Assembly (NCBI GenBank): GCA_035295845.1
Contig: DATGIF010000007.1
Span: 1 to 64,000, forward strand
Direction of reading: 5' to 3'
Length of the DNA stretch: 64,000 nucleotides
DNA from: Palsa-892 sp035295845
GTDB lineage: Bacteria; Pseudomonadota; Alphaproteobacteria; Rhizobiales; Xanthobacteraceae
A program made the translations under genes and the position numbers. This document shows, piece after piece, positions 54,801-63,338 of the stretch. The notes beneath the pieces were generated by a model. That model saw only the letters and a program-made list of their open reading frames with translations, ran no database searches and was not told where the DNA came from. The stretch's first letter is position 1. Each line of letters starts with the position of its first letter.

Positions 54801-54995
54801 TTGATGCTCGGCACCGGCGTTGGCTCGGAACTCCGGCATCCGCTTGGCATTTCGATCGTCGGCGGCCTTCTCGTGAGCCAGGTGCTGACGCTGTTCACGA
54901 CGCCGGTGATTTATCTCTGGTTCGACCGGCTCGCCCGGCGCCTCGGCGAGGCAACGAATCAAAGCGCCGCGCCGGGGGAAGAAGGCGCCGTCTGA
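51882..54995 (+). CDS. RND efflux pump (MdtB-like, HAE-1)
   Basis: The 1037-residue inner-membrane pump begins MSPSRIFILRPVATTLIMAA. It has 12 predicted helices and two large periplasmic porter regions. Motifs include LPLSALPEVDYPTIQVQTFY, ISRYVEEGESPLEAALKGSE, and VVDDAIVVIENIS with the two Asp residues of the proton relay in helix 4. The C-terminal half has LLIGIVKKNAIMMIDFALDE. This is the HAE-1/MdtB type, exporting organic compounds rather than metal ions. It overlaps the next pump gene by 1 nt (TGATG), as in mdtBC pairs that form a heterotrimer. Confidence 0.93.
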   Translation: MSPSRIFILRPVATTLIMAAIMLSGIVAFQLLPLSALPEVDYPTIQVQTFYPGASPDVMTSSVTAPLEGQLGQMPGLKQMSSVSSGGASVITLQFGLNLSLDVAEQEVQAAINAAGNLLPSDLPAPPIYAKVNPADAPVLTLALTSKTLPLPQVEDLADTRLAQKISQFPGVGLVSISGGQRPAVRIQFDTRKLAAYGLNIDDLRTTIGNANVNTPKGSFDGPTRAYTVNANDQLQSADAYKNLVIAYRNGSPVRLSDVATPVDGAQNEYLAAWMNTVPAVILNIQRQPGANVIQVVDRIKALLPQLQSALPPTIDVAVLTDRTVTIRASVRDVEFELMLAVVLVVAVIFVFLRNARATIIPSLSVPLSLVGTFGAMYLLGFSLDNLSLMALTIASGFVVDDAIVVIENISRYVEEGESPLEAALKGSEQVGFTIISLTISLIAVLIPLLFMGDVVGRLFREFAITLAVTILISAVVSLTLVPMACAKLLRPESEMRENAFQRWSRESFDRLIHGYSQWLTWVLDRQTATLYVALATFVLTALLYVFIPKGFFPTQDSGVIQGITQAPESISFKAMGERQQALAETILKDPDVDSLSSFIGVDGTNMTLNSGRILINLKRHSQRTTDIVGVIRRLKDETSSVSGITLYMQPVQDLTIDDTVSRTQYQFILEDANPSELAEWVPRVVSKMQAMPQFADVATDLSAQGLSAYIEIDRDTAGRFGITPATIDNALYDAFGQRIISTIFTNTNQYRVIFEADPMLKSSLDSLSSIYLPSSTGSGQVPLSAITKVHEETAPLQINHLGQFPAATVSFNLAPGYSLGEAVTAIKQAQDEIEVPASLITSFQGAAQAFQASLTNELFLILAAIVVVYIVLGVLYESFVHPLTILSTLPSAGIGALVALIIAGDDLTIIAIIGIILLIGIVKKNAIMMIDFALDEEREKGHAPRDAIFQACLLRFRPILMTTIAAVFGALPLMLGTGVGSELRHPLGISIVGGLLVSQVLTLFTTPVIYLWFDRLARRLGEATNQSAAPGEEGAV

Positions 54996-57900
54996 TGAGC
55001 CTCTCGACACCCTTCATCCATCGCCCGGTCGCAACGACACTCCTGACGTCCGGAGTCGCGATGGCGGGGGGGATCGCTTTCTTCCTGCTTCCGGTTTCGC
55101 CGTTGCCGCAGGTCGACTTCCCCACGATCTCGGTGCTGGCGCAGCTCCCGGGCGCGAGTCCGCAGGTCGTGGCCACGACCGTCGCCACCCCGCTCGAGCG
55201 CCATCTCAGCCAAATCGCGAACGTCAGCGAGATGACGTCGCAATCGGTCGTCGGATCGACGCGCATCACGCTGCAGTTCGGGCTCGATCGCGACATCAAC
55301 GGAGCCGCGCGGGACGTCCAGGCGGCGATCAACGCGGCGCGCGCGGACCTGCCGACGAGCCTGCGCAGCAATCCGACCTATCGAAAGGTCAATCCGGCCG
55401 ATGCTCCCATCATGGTCTTGTCGCTGACCTCCGACATTCTGCAGCGCGGCTCGATGTACGATGCGGCGTCGACCGTTTTGGCGCAGAAGCTTTCGCAGAT
55501 CGACGGAATCGGCGAGGTCATCGTCAGCGGCAGCGCCTTGCCGGCGGTGCGCGCGGAGCTCAATCCCAGCGCATTGTTCAAATACGGCATCGGACTTGAA
55601 GACGTGCGCGCGGCGCTAGCGGCGGCGAACGCGCATGCCCCGAAAGGCTCGATCGATGTCGGCGAGCGCCGCTATCAGATTTATAACAACGATCAGGCGG
55701 TCAAGGCCGATCAGTACCGCTCGCTGGTGGTGGCCTATCGCAACGGCGCGCCCGTGCGGCTCTCGGATGTCGGCGAGGTCGTTGATTCGGTCGAAAACCT
55801 GCGCAATTCCGGGCTTGCCAACGGCAAGCCGGCGGTTCTCATCATTCTGTATCGCCAGCCCGGCGCCAACATCATCGACACGGTCGACCGCGTCGTCGGG
55901 CTCTTGCCGCAGCTCCGGGCGTCGATCTCGCCGGCAATTGACGTCGCCGTTGCCGTCGACCGCTCGACAACGATCCGCACCTCGCTCCACGACGTTGAAA
56001 GAACCCTGATCATCTCGATCATGTTGGTGATCATCGTCGTGCTTCTGTTTTTGCGCGATCCGCTCGCGACTTCGGTTCCGAGCGTGGCCGTGCCGATCTC
56101 GCTCCTCGGCACATTCGGCATCATGTATCTTCTGGACTACAGCCTCGACAATCTTTCGCTGATGGCCTTGACCATCTCGACCGGCTTCGTCGTCGATGAC
56201 GCGATCGTCGTGGTCGAGAACATTTCGCGCTACGTGGAATCGGGCATGTCGCGCGTCGAGGCGGCGATCAAGGGCGCGGCGGAGGTCGGCTTCACGGTGC
56301 TATCGATGAGTTTGTCGCTCATCGCCGTGTTCATTCCCATCCTGCTCATGGGCGGAATCGTCGGGCGGCTCTTCCGCGAATTCGCGGTAACGCTTTCGGT
56401 CGCGATCCTCGTCTCGCTCGCGGTGTCGCTGACAACGACCCCGATGATGTGCGCGCACCTCCTGGGGCATCGACGGCGGCGGCGCGGGCGCCTCTTCCGC
56501 GCAAGCGAACGTGTATTCGACTGGATGCTGCGCGGCTATGAACGTTCGCTCGGCTGGGCGCTCCAGCATGCGCGGATTGTCGTGCTTGTCCTCGTCGGCA
56601 CCATGTGCCTCAACGTTTATCTCTTCATCATAGTCCCGAAGGGATTTTTTCCGCAGCAGGACACCGGCCGCTTGATTGGCAGCATTCAGGCGGACCAAAG
56701 CATCTCGTTTCAGCTCATGCAGCAGAAGCTCCTGCAATTCGTGACAATCATGAAACAGGATCCCGCGGTCGCGACCGCCGTCGGCTTCACCGGCGGCGGA
56801 CAAACCAATTCCGGATTCATCTTCGCCTCGCTCAAGCCGATCAGCGAACGGCAAATATCGGCGGATCAGGTGATTGCCCGGCTGCGGCGGGCGTTGGGCC
56901 AGGTTCCGGGGGCGACGCTCTATCTGCAGGCGGTTCAGGATATCCGGGCGGGCGGACGGCAATCGAATGCGCTCTACCAATATACGATCCAGGCCGACGA
57001 GCTTGAGGATCTCTACAATTGGGCGCCGAAAATCCTCACGGCCATGCAGGCGTTGCCGCAGCTCACCGACGTCAATTCGGATCAACAGAACAAGGGGCTT
57101 GAAACCGAATTGGTAATCGATCGCCCGACGGCCGCGCGTTTCGGCATCAACGTCAGCCAGATCGACAATACGCTCTACGATGCATTCGGCCAGCGCCAGG
57201 TGTCCACGATCTACAGCGCGCGCAATCAGTACCACGTGGTGATGGAGGTGGCGCCGCGCTTCTGGCAGAACCCGCAGACGCTCAAGGACATCTTCGTGAG
57301 CAAGGCGGGCGGCTCCATCGGCGGCGTGCAGTCGAGCAACGCGGTCGCCGGTACGGTGAAGGGGCCGCAAACGTCCAATACACTGGCGTCAATCGCCGCC
57401 GACACCGCGCGCAATGCGGCGATGAACGCGATCGGAAACACCGGCAAGGGCTCGCCCTCCACGGGGGCCGCGGTCAGCACCAACGTCGAGACCATGGTGC
57501 CGCTCTCGGCCATCACCCATTACGAGCCGGGAAGCACGCCGCTTGCCGTCAACCATCAAGGCCTCTTCGTCGCGACGACAATCTCGTTCAATCTGGTTCC
57601 CGGCGTCTCGCTGGGCGACGCGGCCAACGCCATCAACGACATGATGCGGCAGATCGGCGTGCCGGGCTCGATCCACGGCAATTTCCAGGGGACGGCCCGC
57701 GAGTTTCAGAACTCGTTGGCGAACGAGCCGCTTCTCATTCTCGCGGCACTCGTCGCCGTCTATATCGTGCTCGGCATTCTCTACGAAAGCTTCGTTCATC
57801 CGGTCACCATTCTTTCGACGCTGCCGTCGGCGGGCGTAGGCGCGGTCCTGGCACTGATGCTCTTCAGCACCGAATTCAGCGTGATCGCGCTCATCGGCGT

Positions 57901-58258
57901 GATCCTGCTCATCGGCATCGTCAAGAAGAACGCGATCATGATGATCGACTTCGCGCTCGAAGCCGAACGGCAAGGGCATTTGTCCACGAGCGAAGCGATT
58001 TACCAGGCCTGTATCCTGCGCTTCCGCCCGATCATGATGACCACGATGGCGGCGATGCTCGGCGCCGTTCCACTGGCCATCGGCTTCGGCGAAGGAAGCG
58101 AATTGCGCCGGCCGCTCGGAATCGTGATCGTCGGCGGGCTTCTCGTGAGCCAGATGCTCACGCTCTACACGACGCCCGTTGTCTATCTCTACTTCGACCG
58201 CTTCCGCCTATGGAGCCAGGGCCTGTGGCGGCGTCGCGATCCCCTCGCCGCCCATTAA
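54995..58258 (+). CDS. RND efflux pump (MdtC-like) with a porter-domain insertion
   Basis: The start at 54995 (MSLSTPFIHRPVATTLLTSG, 1087 residues) overlaps the previous stop. It is about 50 residues longer than the paired MdtB-like pump. The excess lies in a Gly/Ser/Asn/Ala-rich insertion (about 768-835) between NPQTLKDIFVSKAGGSIGG and ETMVPLSAITHYEPG, where the partner has only a few residues. Other motifs are standard: VSPLPQVDFPTISVLAQLPG, VVDDAIVVVENISRYVESG and LLIGIVKKNAIMMIDFALEA. The two pumps probably assemble together with the MFP and OMF. Confidence 0.93.
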   Translation: MSLSTPFIHRPVATTLLTSGVAMAGGIAFFLLPVSPLPQVDFPTISVLAQLPGASPQVVATTVATPLERHLSQIANVSEMTSQSVVGSTRITLQFGLDRDINGAARDVQAAINAARADLPTSLRSNPTYRKVNPADAPIMVLSLTSDILQRGSMYDAASTVLAQKLSQIDGIGEVIVSGSALPAVRAELNPSALFKYGIGLEDVRAALAAANAHAPKGSIDVGERRYQIYNNDQAVKADQYRSLVVAYRNGAPVRLSDVGEVVDSVENLRNSGLANGKPAVLIILYRQPGANIIDTVDRVVGLLPQLRASISPAIDVAVAVDRSTTIRTSLHDVERTLIISIMLVIIVVLLFLRDPLATSVPSVAVPISLLGTFGIMYLLDYSLDNLSLMALTISTGFVVDDAIVVVENISRYVESGMSRVEAAIKGAAEVGFTVLSMSLSLIAVFIPILLMGGIVGRLFREFAVTLSVAILVSLAVSLTTTPMMCAHLLGHRRRRRGRLFRASERVFDWMLRGYERSLGWALQHARIVVLVLVGTMCLNVYLFIIVPKGFFPQQDTGRLIGSIQADQSISFQLMQQKLLQFVTIMKQDPAVATAVGFTGGGQTNSGFIFASLKPISERQISADQVIARLRRALGQVPGATLYLQAVQDIRAGGRQSNALYQYTIQADELEDLYNWAPKILTAMQALPQLTDVNSDQQNKGLETELVIDRPTAARFGINVSQIDNTLYDAFGQRQVSTIYSARNQYHVVMEVAPRFWQNPQTLKDIFVSKAGGSIGGVQSSNAVAGTVKGPQTSNTLASIAADTARNAAMNAIGNTGKGSPSTGAAVSTNVETMVPLSAITHYEPGSTPLAVNHQGLFVATTISFNLVPGVSLGDAANAINDMMRQIGVPGSIHGNFQGTAREFQNSLANEPLLILAALVAVYIVLGILYESFVHPVTILSTLPSAGVGAVLALMLFSTEFSVIALIGVILLIGIVKKNAIMMIDFALEAERQGHLSTSEAIYQACILRFRPIMMTTMAAMLGAVPLAIGFGEGSELRRPLGIVIVGGLLVSQMLTLYTTPVVYLYFDRFRLWSQGLWRRRDPLAAH

Positions 58259-58261
58259 ATC

Positions 58262-59374
58262 TCAGGATTTGCCCCACACCTCGCCGGCGATCTCGACGAT
58301 CATGCGGAGCTTCGCCCATTGTTCATCCTCGGCGAGAATGTTGCCTTCCTCGGTCGAAGCGAAGCCGCACTGCGGCGATAGGCAATATTGATCGACATCG
58401 GCGTATTTTGTCGCTTCGTCGACCCGCCGCTTGATGTCGTCCTTCTTCTCGAGCGTTCCGCTTTTCGACGTGACGAGGCCGAGCACGACGATTTTCTGGC
58501 CCTTCGGCAGAAAGCGTAAAGGCTCGAAGCCGCCGGCGCGCTCCGTGTCGTATTCGAGGAAATAGCCGTCGTAGTTGACGCCGCCGAGCAGGATTTCGGC
58601 GACCGGCTCGTAGCCGCCTTCGGAAATCCAAGTCGAACGGAAATTGCCGCGGCAAACATGCGTCGTGATCGTCATGTCGGCCGGCCGCTCGGCAATCGCG
58701 TAGTTGATGGTGCGCGCATAGATACCGGGAAGCTTCTCCACGTCCTCGCCGCGCCCGCGCGCTTTCCGGCGCTGGTCCTCGGAGCAAAGATAGGCCCAGA
58801 CGGTGTCGTCGAGCTGCAGATAGCGGCAGCCGGCGTCGTAAAAGGCGCGCACCGCCTTGCGATAAGCCTTGGCGAGATCGTCAAAGAAAAGTTCGAGATC
58901 GGGATAAGCCTCCTTGCTGATGGCGGCGCGGCCGCCGCGATAATGCAGCACGGAAGGCGATGGTATCGTCATCTTCGGCATCGCGCGCGTGTGCGCTTTC
59001 AAGAACTTGAAATGCGCGAGCATGGGATGATCGGCGGGAAAATCCACCTTGCCGACGACGCGCACATTTTCGGCCTTGGTCTGCACGCCGCTGAACTGAA
59101 TGCCCTCGCGCGTGTCGTAGAGCTCGACGCCGTCCAGGTGTTTCAGAAAATCGAAATGCCACCAGGCGCGGCGGAACTCGCCGTCGGTAGCGAGCTGCAA
59201 GCCGGCTTCTTCCTGTTTCTTGACGATCTTCTCGATCTCGCGGTCTTCGACCGCTTTCAACGTTTCATCGGAAATCTCGCCCTTCTCGTGCTTGGCGCGC
59301 GCGTCCTTCAGCGGCGCGGTGCGCAAGAGACTGCCGACCATATCGGCGCGAAAAGGCGGTTTTGTCCGTTGCAT
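58262..59374 (-). CDS. MetE C-terminal-like methyltransferase (YxjG type)
   Basis: The start at 59374 (MQRTKPPFRADMVGSLLRTA, 370 residues) is chosen over an extension to 59410. It follows the cobalamin-independent methionine synthase C-terminal (catalytic) domain as a stand-alone TIM barrel: FRADMVGSLLR, GLQLATDGEFRRAWWHFDFL, RYLQLDDTVWAYLC, TTHVCRGNFRSTW with a His-x-Cys zinc pair, and YCLSPQCGFASTEEGN with the last zinc Cys. No folate-binding N-terminal half is present, so the methyl donor is unknown. It converges with the RND operon 3 nt away. An intact zinc set suggests an active thiol methyltransferase. Confidence 0.9.
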   Translation of the reverse strand: MQRTKPPFRADMVGSLLRTAPLKDARAKHEKGEISDETLKAVEDREIEKIVKKQEEAGLQLATDGEFRRAWWHFDFLKHLDGVELYDTREGIQFSGVQTKAENVRVVGKVDFPADHPMLAHFKFLKAHTRAMPKMTIPSPSVLHYRGGRAAISKEAYPDLELFFDDLAKAYRKAVRAFYDAGCRYLQLDDTVWAYLCSEDQRRKARGRGEDVEKLPGIYARTINYAIAERPADMTITTHVCRGNFRSTWISEGGYEPVAEILLGGVNYDGYFLEYDTERAGGFEPLRFLPKGQKIVVLGLVTSKSGTLEKKDDIKRRVDEATKYADVDQYCLSPQCGFASTEEGNILAEDEQWAKLRMIVEIAGEVWGKS

Positions 59375-59411
59375 GGGCCAATCCTGTCGAATTTTGCCGG
59401 GCTTCGTCAAA

Positions 59412-59444
59412 TAAAAACCCTCCCCGGATCGCTCCGGGGAGGGA
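59412..59444 (-). terminator. Rho-independent terminator of the second liv operon
   Basis: On the minus strand CCCTCCCCGG and CCGGGGAGGG form a 10-bp stem (6-nt loop) followed by TTTTTAT, 30 nt after the binding-protein stop codon. Confidence 0.92.
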
Positions 59445-59472
59445 GTTCGAGACGCAAAGACAGAAGATTTTA

Positions 59473-60696
59473 TCAGCTGCCTGTCGCGCCGGTCATGACC
59501 GGCCCGAAATATTCCCAGCGCTCACCGGTGAACTTCATCATCTGGTTCTGCTTGAGCGGATAGAAGTCGGTCGGGCCCGTGTTGATCTTGATGCCCGGCA
59601 GGAAAAGATCCTGCTGCAGGTCCTTCAGGTTAGCGGCCTGTTTCATCACGTTCTCGCGCGTGAGGTTGTCGCCGCACTGCTTCAGCACCTGAACCATCGT
59701 CTGGGAGACGGTGAAGCCGTAGGCGGTGAAGCCATTAGTCTTGTCGCCTTCGGGGAAGTACTTGTCCATGAAGGCGTAGAAGTTCTTCATGCCCGGGTCG
59801 TCCTTCCACTGCGGGTCGGTCGCGTCCTTCAGGTAATAGGCGCTGAGGACGCCCTTGGCATTGTCGAGCCCCGCGGGCTTCAGAACCGCGGCGAGCGACG
59901 TCGACACCCCATTGAGAATGTGGACCGGTTTCCAGCCGATCTCGCCGGCCTTCTTGATGGCTTGGGCGGCGAATTTCGGCGTCGTGACGTCGAAGAAGAT
60001 GTCGGCGCCAGAAGCCTTGAGGTTGATCATCTGGCTGTCGATCGTGGGGTCGGCGACTTCGTAGGGCTGCTCGGAGATGATCATGGTCTTGGCCTTTTCG
60101 CCGAGTCCATCCTTCAACCCTTTGACGTAGTCCTTACCGTAGTCGTCGTTCTGGTAGAGGATGCCGATCTTGCCGTTGGGATAGTTCTGCAGAATGTACT
60201 GGGCGTAGATGTGGCCCTCGCTCTGGTAGCTGGGCTGCCAACCCATCGTCCAGGGGAAGTTCTTCGGGTCGCCCCACTTGGTCGCGCCGGTGGCGATGAA
60301 GAGTTGCGGCACCTGCTTCGCGTTCATGTATTTCTGGATCGCCGTGTTCGACGGCGTGCCGAGACTCTGGAAGATCAGGAGCACTTCGTCGTCCTCGACG
60401 AGCTTGCGCGCCTGTTCGACCGCTTTCGGCGGGCTGTAGCCGTCGTCGTAGGAAATGAAGTTGATCTTGCGGCCGTTGATCCCGCCCTCGGCGTTGACCT
60501 TGTTGAAATAGGCGGTGATCGTCTTGCCGATCATGCCGTAGGCGGAAGCCGGGCCGCTGTAGGGATTGATGTTCCCGATCTTGATTTCAGTGTCGCTTGC
60601 GCCCGGATCGTACTTCTTCTGCGCCGCGGCGGGGCTCGCGGCGCCGATAGCCAATCCCAGCACCACGGCGGGGATCAGATAGTTGCGCAGTTTCAT
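59473..60696 (-). CDS. Periplasmic substrate-binding protein of liv-type ABC transporter (system 2)
   Basis: The start at 60696 (MKLRNYLIPAVVLGLAIGAA, 407 residues) follows GGGAGGT. The signal is cleaved after AAAQ. The mature region, DTEIKIGNINPYSGPASAYG, INGRKINFISYDDGYSPPKA, FPWTMGWQPSYQSEGHIYAQ and GILYQNDDYGKDYVKGLKDG, follows the Peripla_BP_6 fold. It belongs to the common proteobacterial group whose ligands (amino acids, urea, aromatics) cannot be told from sequence. It is the last gene of the system 2 operon, before a strong terminator. Confidence 0.93.
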   Translation of the reverse strand: MKLRNYLIPAVVLGLAIGAASPAAAQKKYDPGASDTEIKIGNINPYSGPASAYGMIGKTITAYFNKVNAEGGINGRKINFISYDDGYSPPKAVEQARKLVEDDEVLLIFQSLGTPSNTAIQKYMNAKQVPQLFIATGATKWGDPKNFPWTMGWQPSYQSEGHIYAQYILQNYPNGKIGILYQNDDYGKDYVKGLKDGLGEKAKTMIISEQPYEVADPTIDSQMINLKASGADIFFDVTTPKFAAQAIKKAGEIGWKPVHILNGVSTSLAAVLKPAGLDNAKGVLSAYYLKDATDPQWKDDPGMKNFYAFMDKYFPEGDKTNGFTAYGFTVSQTMVQVLKQCGDNLTRENVMKQAANLKDLQQDLFLPGIKINTGPTDFYPLKQNQMMKFTGERWEYFGPVMTGATGS

Positions 60697-60716
60697 ACTT
60701 ACCTCCCTAAGGTTCA

Positions 60717-61724
60717 TCATCTGCGAGCCGCTTGCGCGAACCGCATGAGGATCAGTCGAACCAATCCGGCGAGGCCGGACGGCATCAGATAGATGAGCAG
60801 AACAAGCATTATACCATAGACCGCGCCGGCAAGGCCTTTCGATACGTGCTCGGCGATGTTCGGGACAAAGAGCACGAACCACGCGCCAAACAATGCGCCT
60901 GCGATCGAGCCGACGCCGCCGACCACAAGCCCAACGAAAAGTGCAATCGAGAGAGCGAAGGTGAAACTGTCGGGCGCCACGAACTGCACGACAATTCCGC
61001 CGAGCGCGCCGGCGATCCCGGTATAGAGAGCGCTGACGCCGAAGGTGAGCGATTTGTAGAGCGAAAGATTGACGCCCATCGCGGTCGCGGCGGTCGAATT
61101 GTCGCGGATCGCCATCATGGCGCGACCGGTGCGGCTGTTGACGAGGTTATAGGCGCAGAGAAAGAGAACGAGCGCCACCGCAAGCGTGAAATAGTAAAGC
61201 CACTGGTCGGGGTTCAACGGCAGATGGAACGGCGCGCTCGGCTTGAGAATGACGATGCCCTGCACGCCGCCGGTCCAGGGCTCGAGCGGAGAGAGCTTGA
61301 GGATTTGCGGCATGGCCACCGCAAGCGCGAAGGTCGCCAGCGCAAGATAAATCCCCTCCAGCCGCAACGCCGGCAGGCCAAACAGGAAACCGGCGACGAA
61401 ACAGACGATGCCTGCGATCGGCAGGGTCCAATAATAGGCGACGTTGTACTGGTCCATCAGGATCGCCGCGGTGTAGGCGCCGAGCGCGTAGAAGGCGGAA
61501 TGGCCGAGCGAGAATTGGCCGTTGAAGCCGATCAGGAGATTGAGGCCGAGGATCGCGATGGCGTAGACCGTCGCGAGCGTCAGCTGAAAGAGCAAGAAAT
61601 TCTTGACCAGGAACGGCAGCGGCAGCGCGATCAAAATCACGAGTAGAAAGGCGAGCCCGCGCCGGTAAGGCGCAACCGTCCTCAGAAAAGAAAAGAACGC
61701 ATTGAGGTGCGAGCGTGTGGTCAT
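60717..61724 (-). CDS. livM: LivM-type ABC transporter permease (system 2)
   Basis: The 335-residue protein has 8-9 hydrophobic helices with the motifs LNLLIGFNGQFSLGHSAFYA and RTGRAMMAIRDNSTAATAMG typical of LivM. Its C-terminus is basic. The start at 61724 lies 4 nt after the LivH stop. Confidence 0.93.
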   Translation of the reverse strand: MTTRSHLNAFFSFLRTVAPYRRGLAFLLVILIALPLPFLVKNFLLFQLTLATVYAIAILGLNLLIGFNGQFSLGHSAFYALGAYTAAILMDQYNVAYYWTLPIAGIVCFVAGFLFGLPALRLEGIYLALATFALAVAMPQILKLSPLEPWTGGVQGIVILKPSAPFHLPLNPDQWLYYFTLAVALVLFLCAYNLVNSRTGRAMMAIRDNSTAATAMGVNLSLYKSLTFGVSALYTGIAGALGGIVVQFVAPDSFTFALSIALFVGLVVGGVGSIAGALFGAWFVLFVPNIAEHVSKGLAGAVYGIMLVLLIYLMPSGLAGLVRLILMRFAQAARR

Positions 61725-61728
61725 GGTC

Positions 61729-62607
61729 CTACACCCGATGCACGACGCTGCGGCCGAACAGCCCGCTCGGCTTCACCGTGAGGACGAGGACGATCAGCGC
61801 GAGCGCGATCGTGAGCTTCAACTCGCGGCCGACCACCGGAATGAAGGTGCCGGCGAGATTTTCAATCACGCCCACCAGCACGCCGCCGATGACGGCGCCA
61901 CCCGGGCTCGTGAGGCCGCCGACGACCGCACCCGCGAAGCCGTACAACAAGATGCTCGCCATCATGTTCGGTTCCAGGAACACCACCGGCGCGATCAGCA
62001 TTCCGGCGACGGCGCCGATCGAAGCCGCCATGCCCCAGCCGAGCGCCAGCATCCAGCCGACGCGGATGCCGACGAGCCGCGCGGATTCGGGATTGGCGGC
62101 GGCCGCACGCATGGCAAGGCCGATGCGGGTGTAGCGGAAGAAAAGATAGAGAAGCACGAGCATCATGATGGTGACGCCGATCATGCCGGCGTCATGCGCG
62201 CTGAGAAGACCGTTGCCGAAGAACGAGTGAGCCCCGAACGGCGACGGGAAGGCTTTGATCTGATATTCCCAGATGAAGCCGGCGAGACTGTTGATGATCG
62301 CGAACAGCGCGATGAACATCGCCACGTGGCTCAGAATCGGCGCGCTGTGAATCGGCTTCAGGACGATCCGTTCGATCAGATAGCCGCCGGCAAAGGAGAT
62401 CGCGAGCGTAATGAAGAAGGCCGCCCAATAGGGCACCTCCCACTGGATCAGCTGCCAGGCGATGAAGGTCGAGAACATCGCCATTTCGCCTTGCGCGAAG
62501 TTCAGATGGTCGATCGCCTGGTAGATCATGACGATGGCAAGCGCCATGCAGGCATAAATGCCGCCGGTGGCAATTCCCGCGAGCACCTGGTGCAGAAACA
62601 GTTCCAT
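61729..62607 (-). CDS. livH: LivH-type ABC transporter permease (system 2)
   Basis: The 292-residue permease begins MELFLHQVLAGIATGGIYAC. It includes YQAIDHLNFAQGEMAMFSTF and RAAAANPESARLVGIRVGWM, the LivH coupling-loop pattern, and about eight helices. It lies 11 nt after the livF stop on the minus strand. Confidence 0.93.
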   Translation of the reverse strand: MELFLHQVLAGIATGGIYACMALAIVMIYQAIDHLNFAQGEMAMFSTFIAWQLIQWEVPYWAAFFITLAISFAGGYLIERIVLKPIHSAPILSHVAMFIALFAIINSLAGFIWEYQIKAFPSPFGAHSFFGNGLLSAHDAGMIGVTIMMLVLLYLFFRYTRIGLAMRAAAANPESARLVGIRVGWMLALGWGMAASIGAVAGMLIAPVVFLEPNMMASILLYGFAGAVVGGLTSPGGAVIGGVLVGVIENLAGTFIPVVGRELKLTIALALIVLVLTVKPSGLFGRSVVHRV

Positions 62608-62618
62608 CCCGCCTTCTC

Positions 62619-63338
62619 CTAATAGCCCAGATACGCGCGCCGGACGTTTTCGTCCTCGCGGATCTCGCGCGCGGGGCCGGCCATGACGACGCGGCCGGTC
62701 TCCAGGAGATACGCGTGATCGGCAAGATCGAGCGCGAGCGCGGCGTTCTGCTCGACGAGAAAGAGGCTCACTTTTTCCCGCTCGTTCATTTGTTTCAGGA
62801 TCGAAAACACCTCCTGCACGATGAGCGGCGCGAGGCCGAAGGAAGGCTCGTCGAGCAGCATCAACTTGGGGCGCAGCATCATTGCGCGGCCGATCGCGAG
62901 CATCTGCTGCTCGCCGCCGGACAGCGTGCCGGCCTGTTGCCGATAGCGTTCGCGGAGCCGCGGGAAATAACCGAACACGCGTTCGATGTCGGCGGCGATT
63001 TCCGCCTTGTTGCCGCGGGTGATCGCGCCGAGCTGAAGATTTTCCTCGACCGTGAGGCGCACGAAAGTGCCGCGGCCCTCCGGCACATGGGCGATGCCGC
63101 GGCGCACGATGTCTTCCGTCGCCTGCCCGGCGATTTCTTCGCCGCGGAAACGGATTTCTCCGCTCGTCCGCACCATGCCGCAGACCGAGCGCAGCATCGT
63201 GGTCTTGCCGGCGCCATTGGCGCCGAGAAGCGTCGTGATGCCGCCTTCGGCGACCGAAAGATCGAGCCCGTGCAGCACTTGCGTCGCGCCGTAATAGGCG
63301 CAGATGTTTTTCGCTTCCAAAAGCTGCGCGCTCGTCAT
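62619..63338 (-). CDS. livF: LivF-type ABC transporter ATP-binding protein (system 2)
   Basis: The 239-residue ATPase has Walker A LLGANGAGKTTML, the signature TLSGGEQQMLAIGRAMM and Walker B PKLMLLDEPSFGL. VPEGRGTFVRLTVEENLQLG is the LivF Q-loop region. Its start overlaps the livG stop by 4 nt. Confidence 0.95.
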   Translation of the reverse strand: MTSAQLLEAKNICAYYGATQVLHGLDLSVAEGGITTLLGANGAGKTTMLRSVCGMVRTSGEIRFRGEEIAGQATEDIVRRGIAHVPEGRGTFVRLTVEENLQLGAITRGNKAEIAADIERVFGYFPRLRERYRQQAGTLSGGEQQMLAIGRAMMLRPKLMLLDEPSFGLAPLIVQEVFSILKQMNEREKVSLFLVEQNAALALDLADHAYLLETGRVVMAGPAREIREDENVRRAYLGY

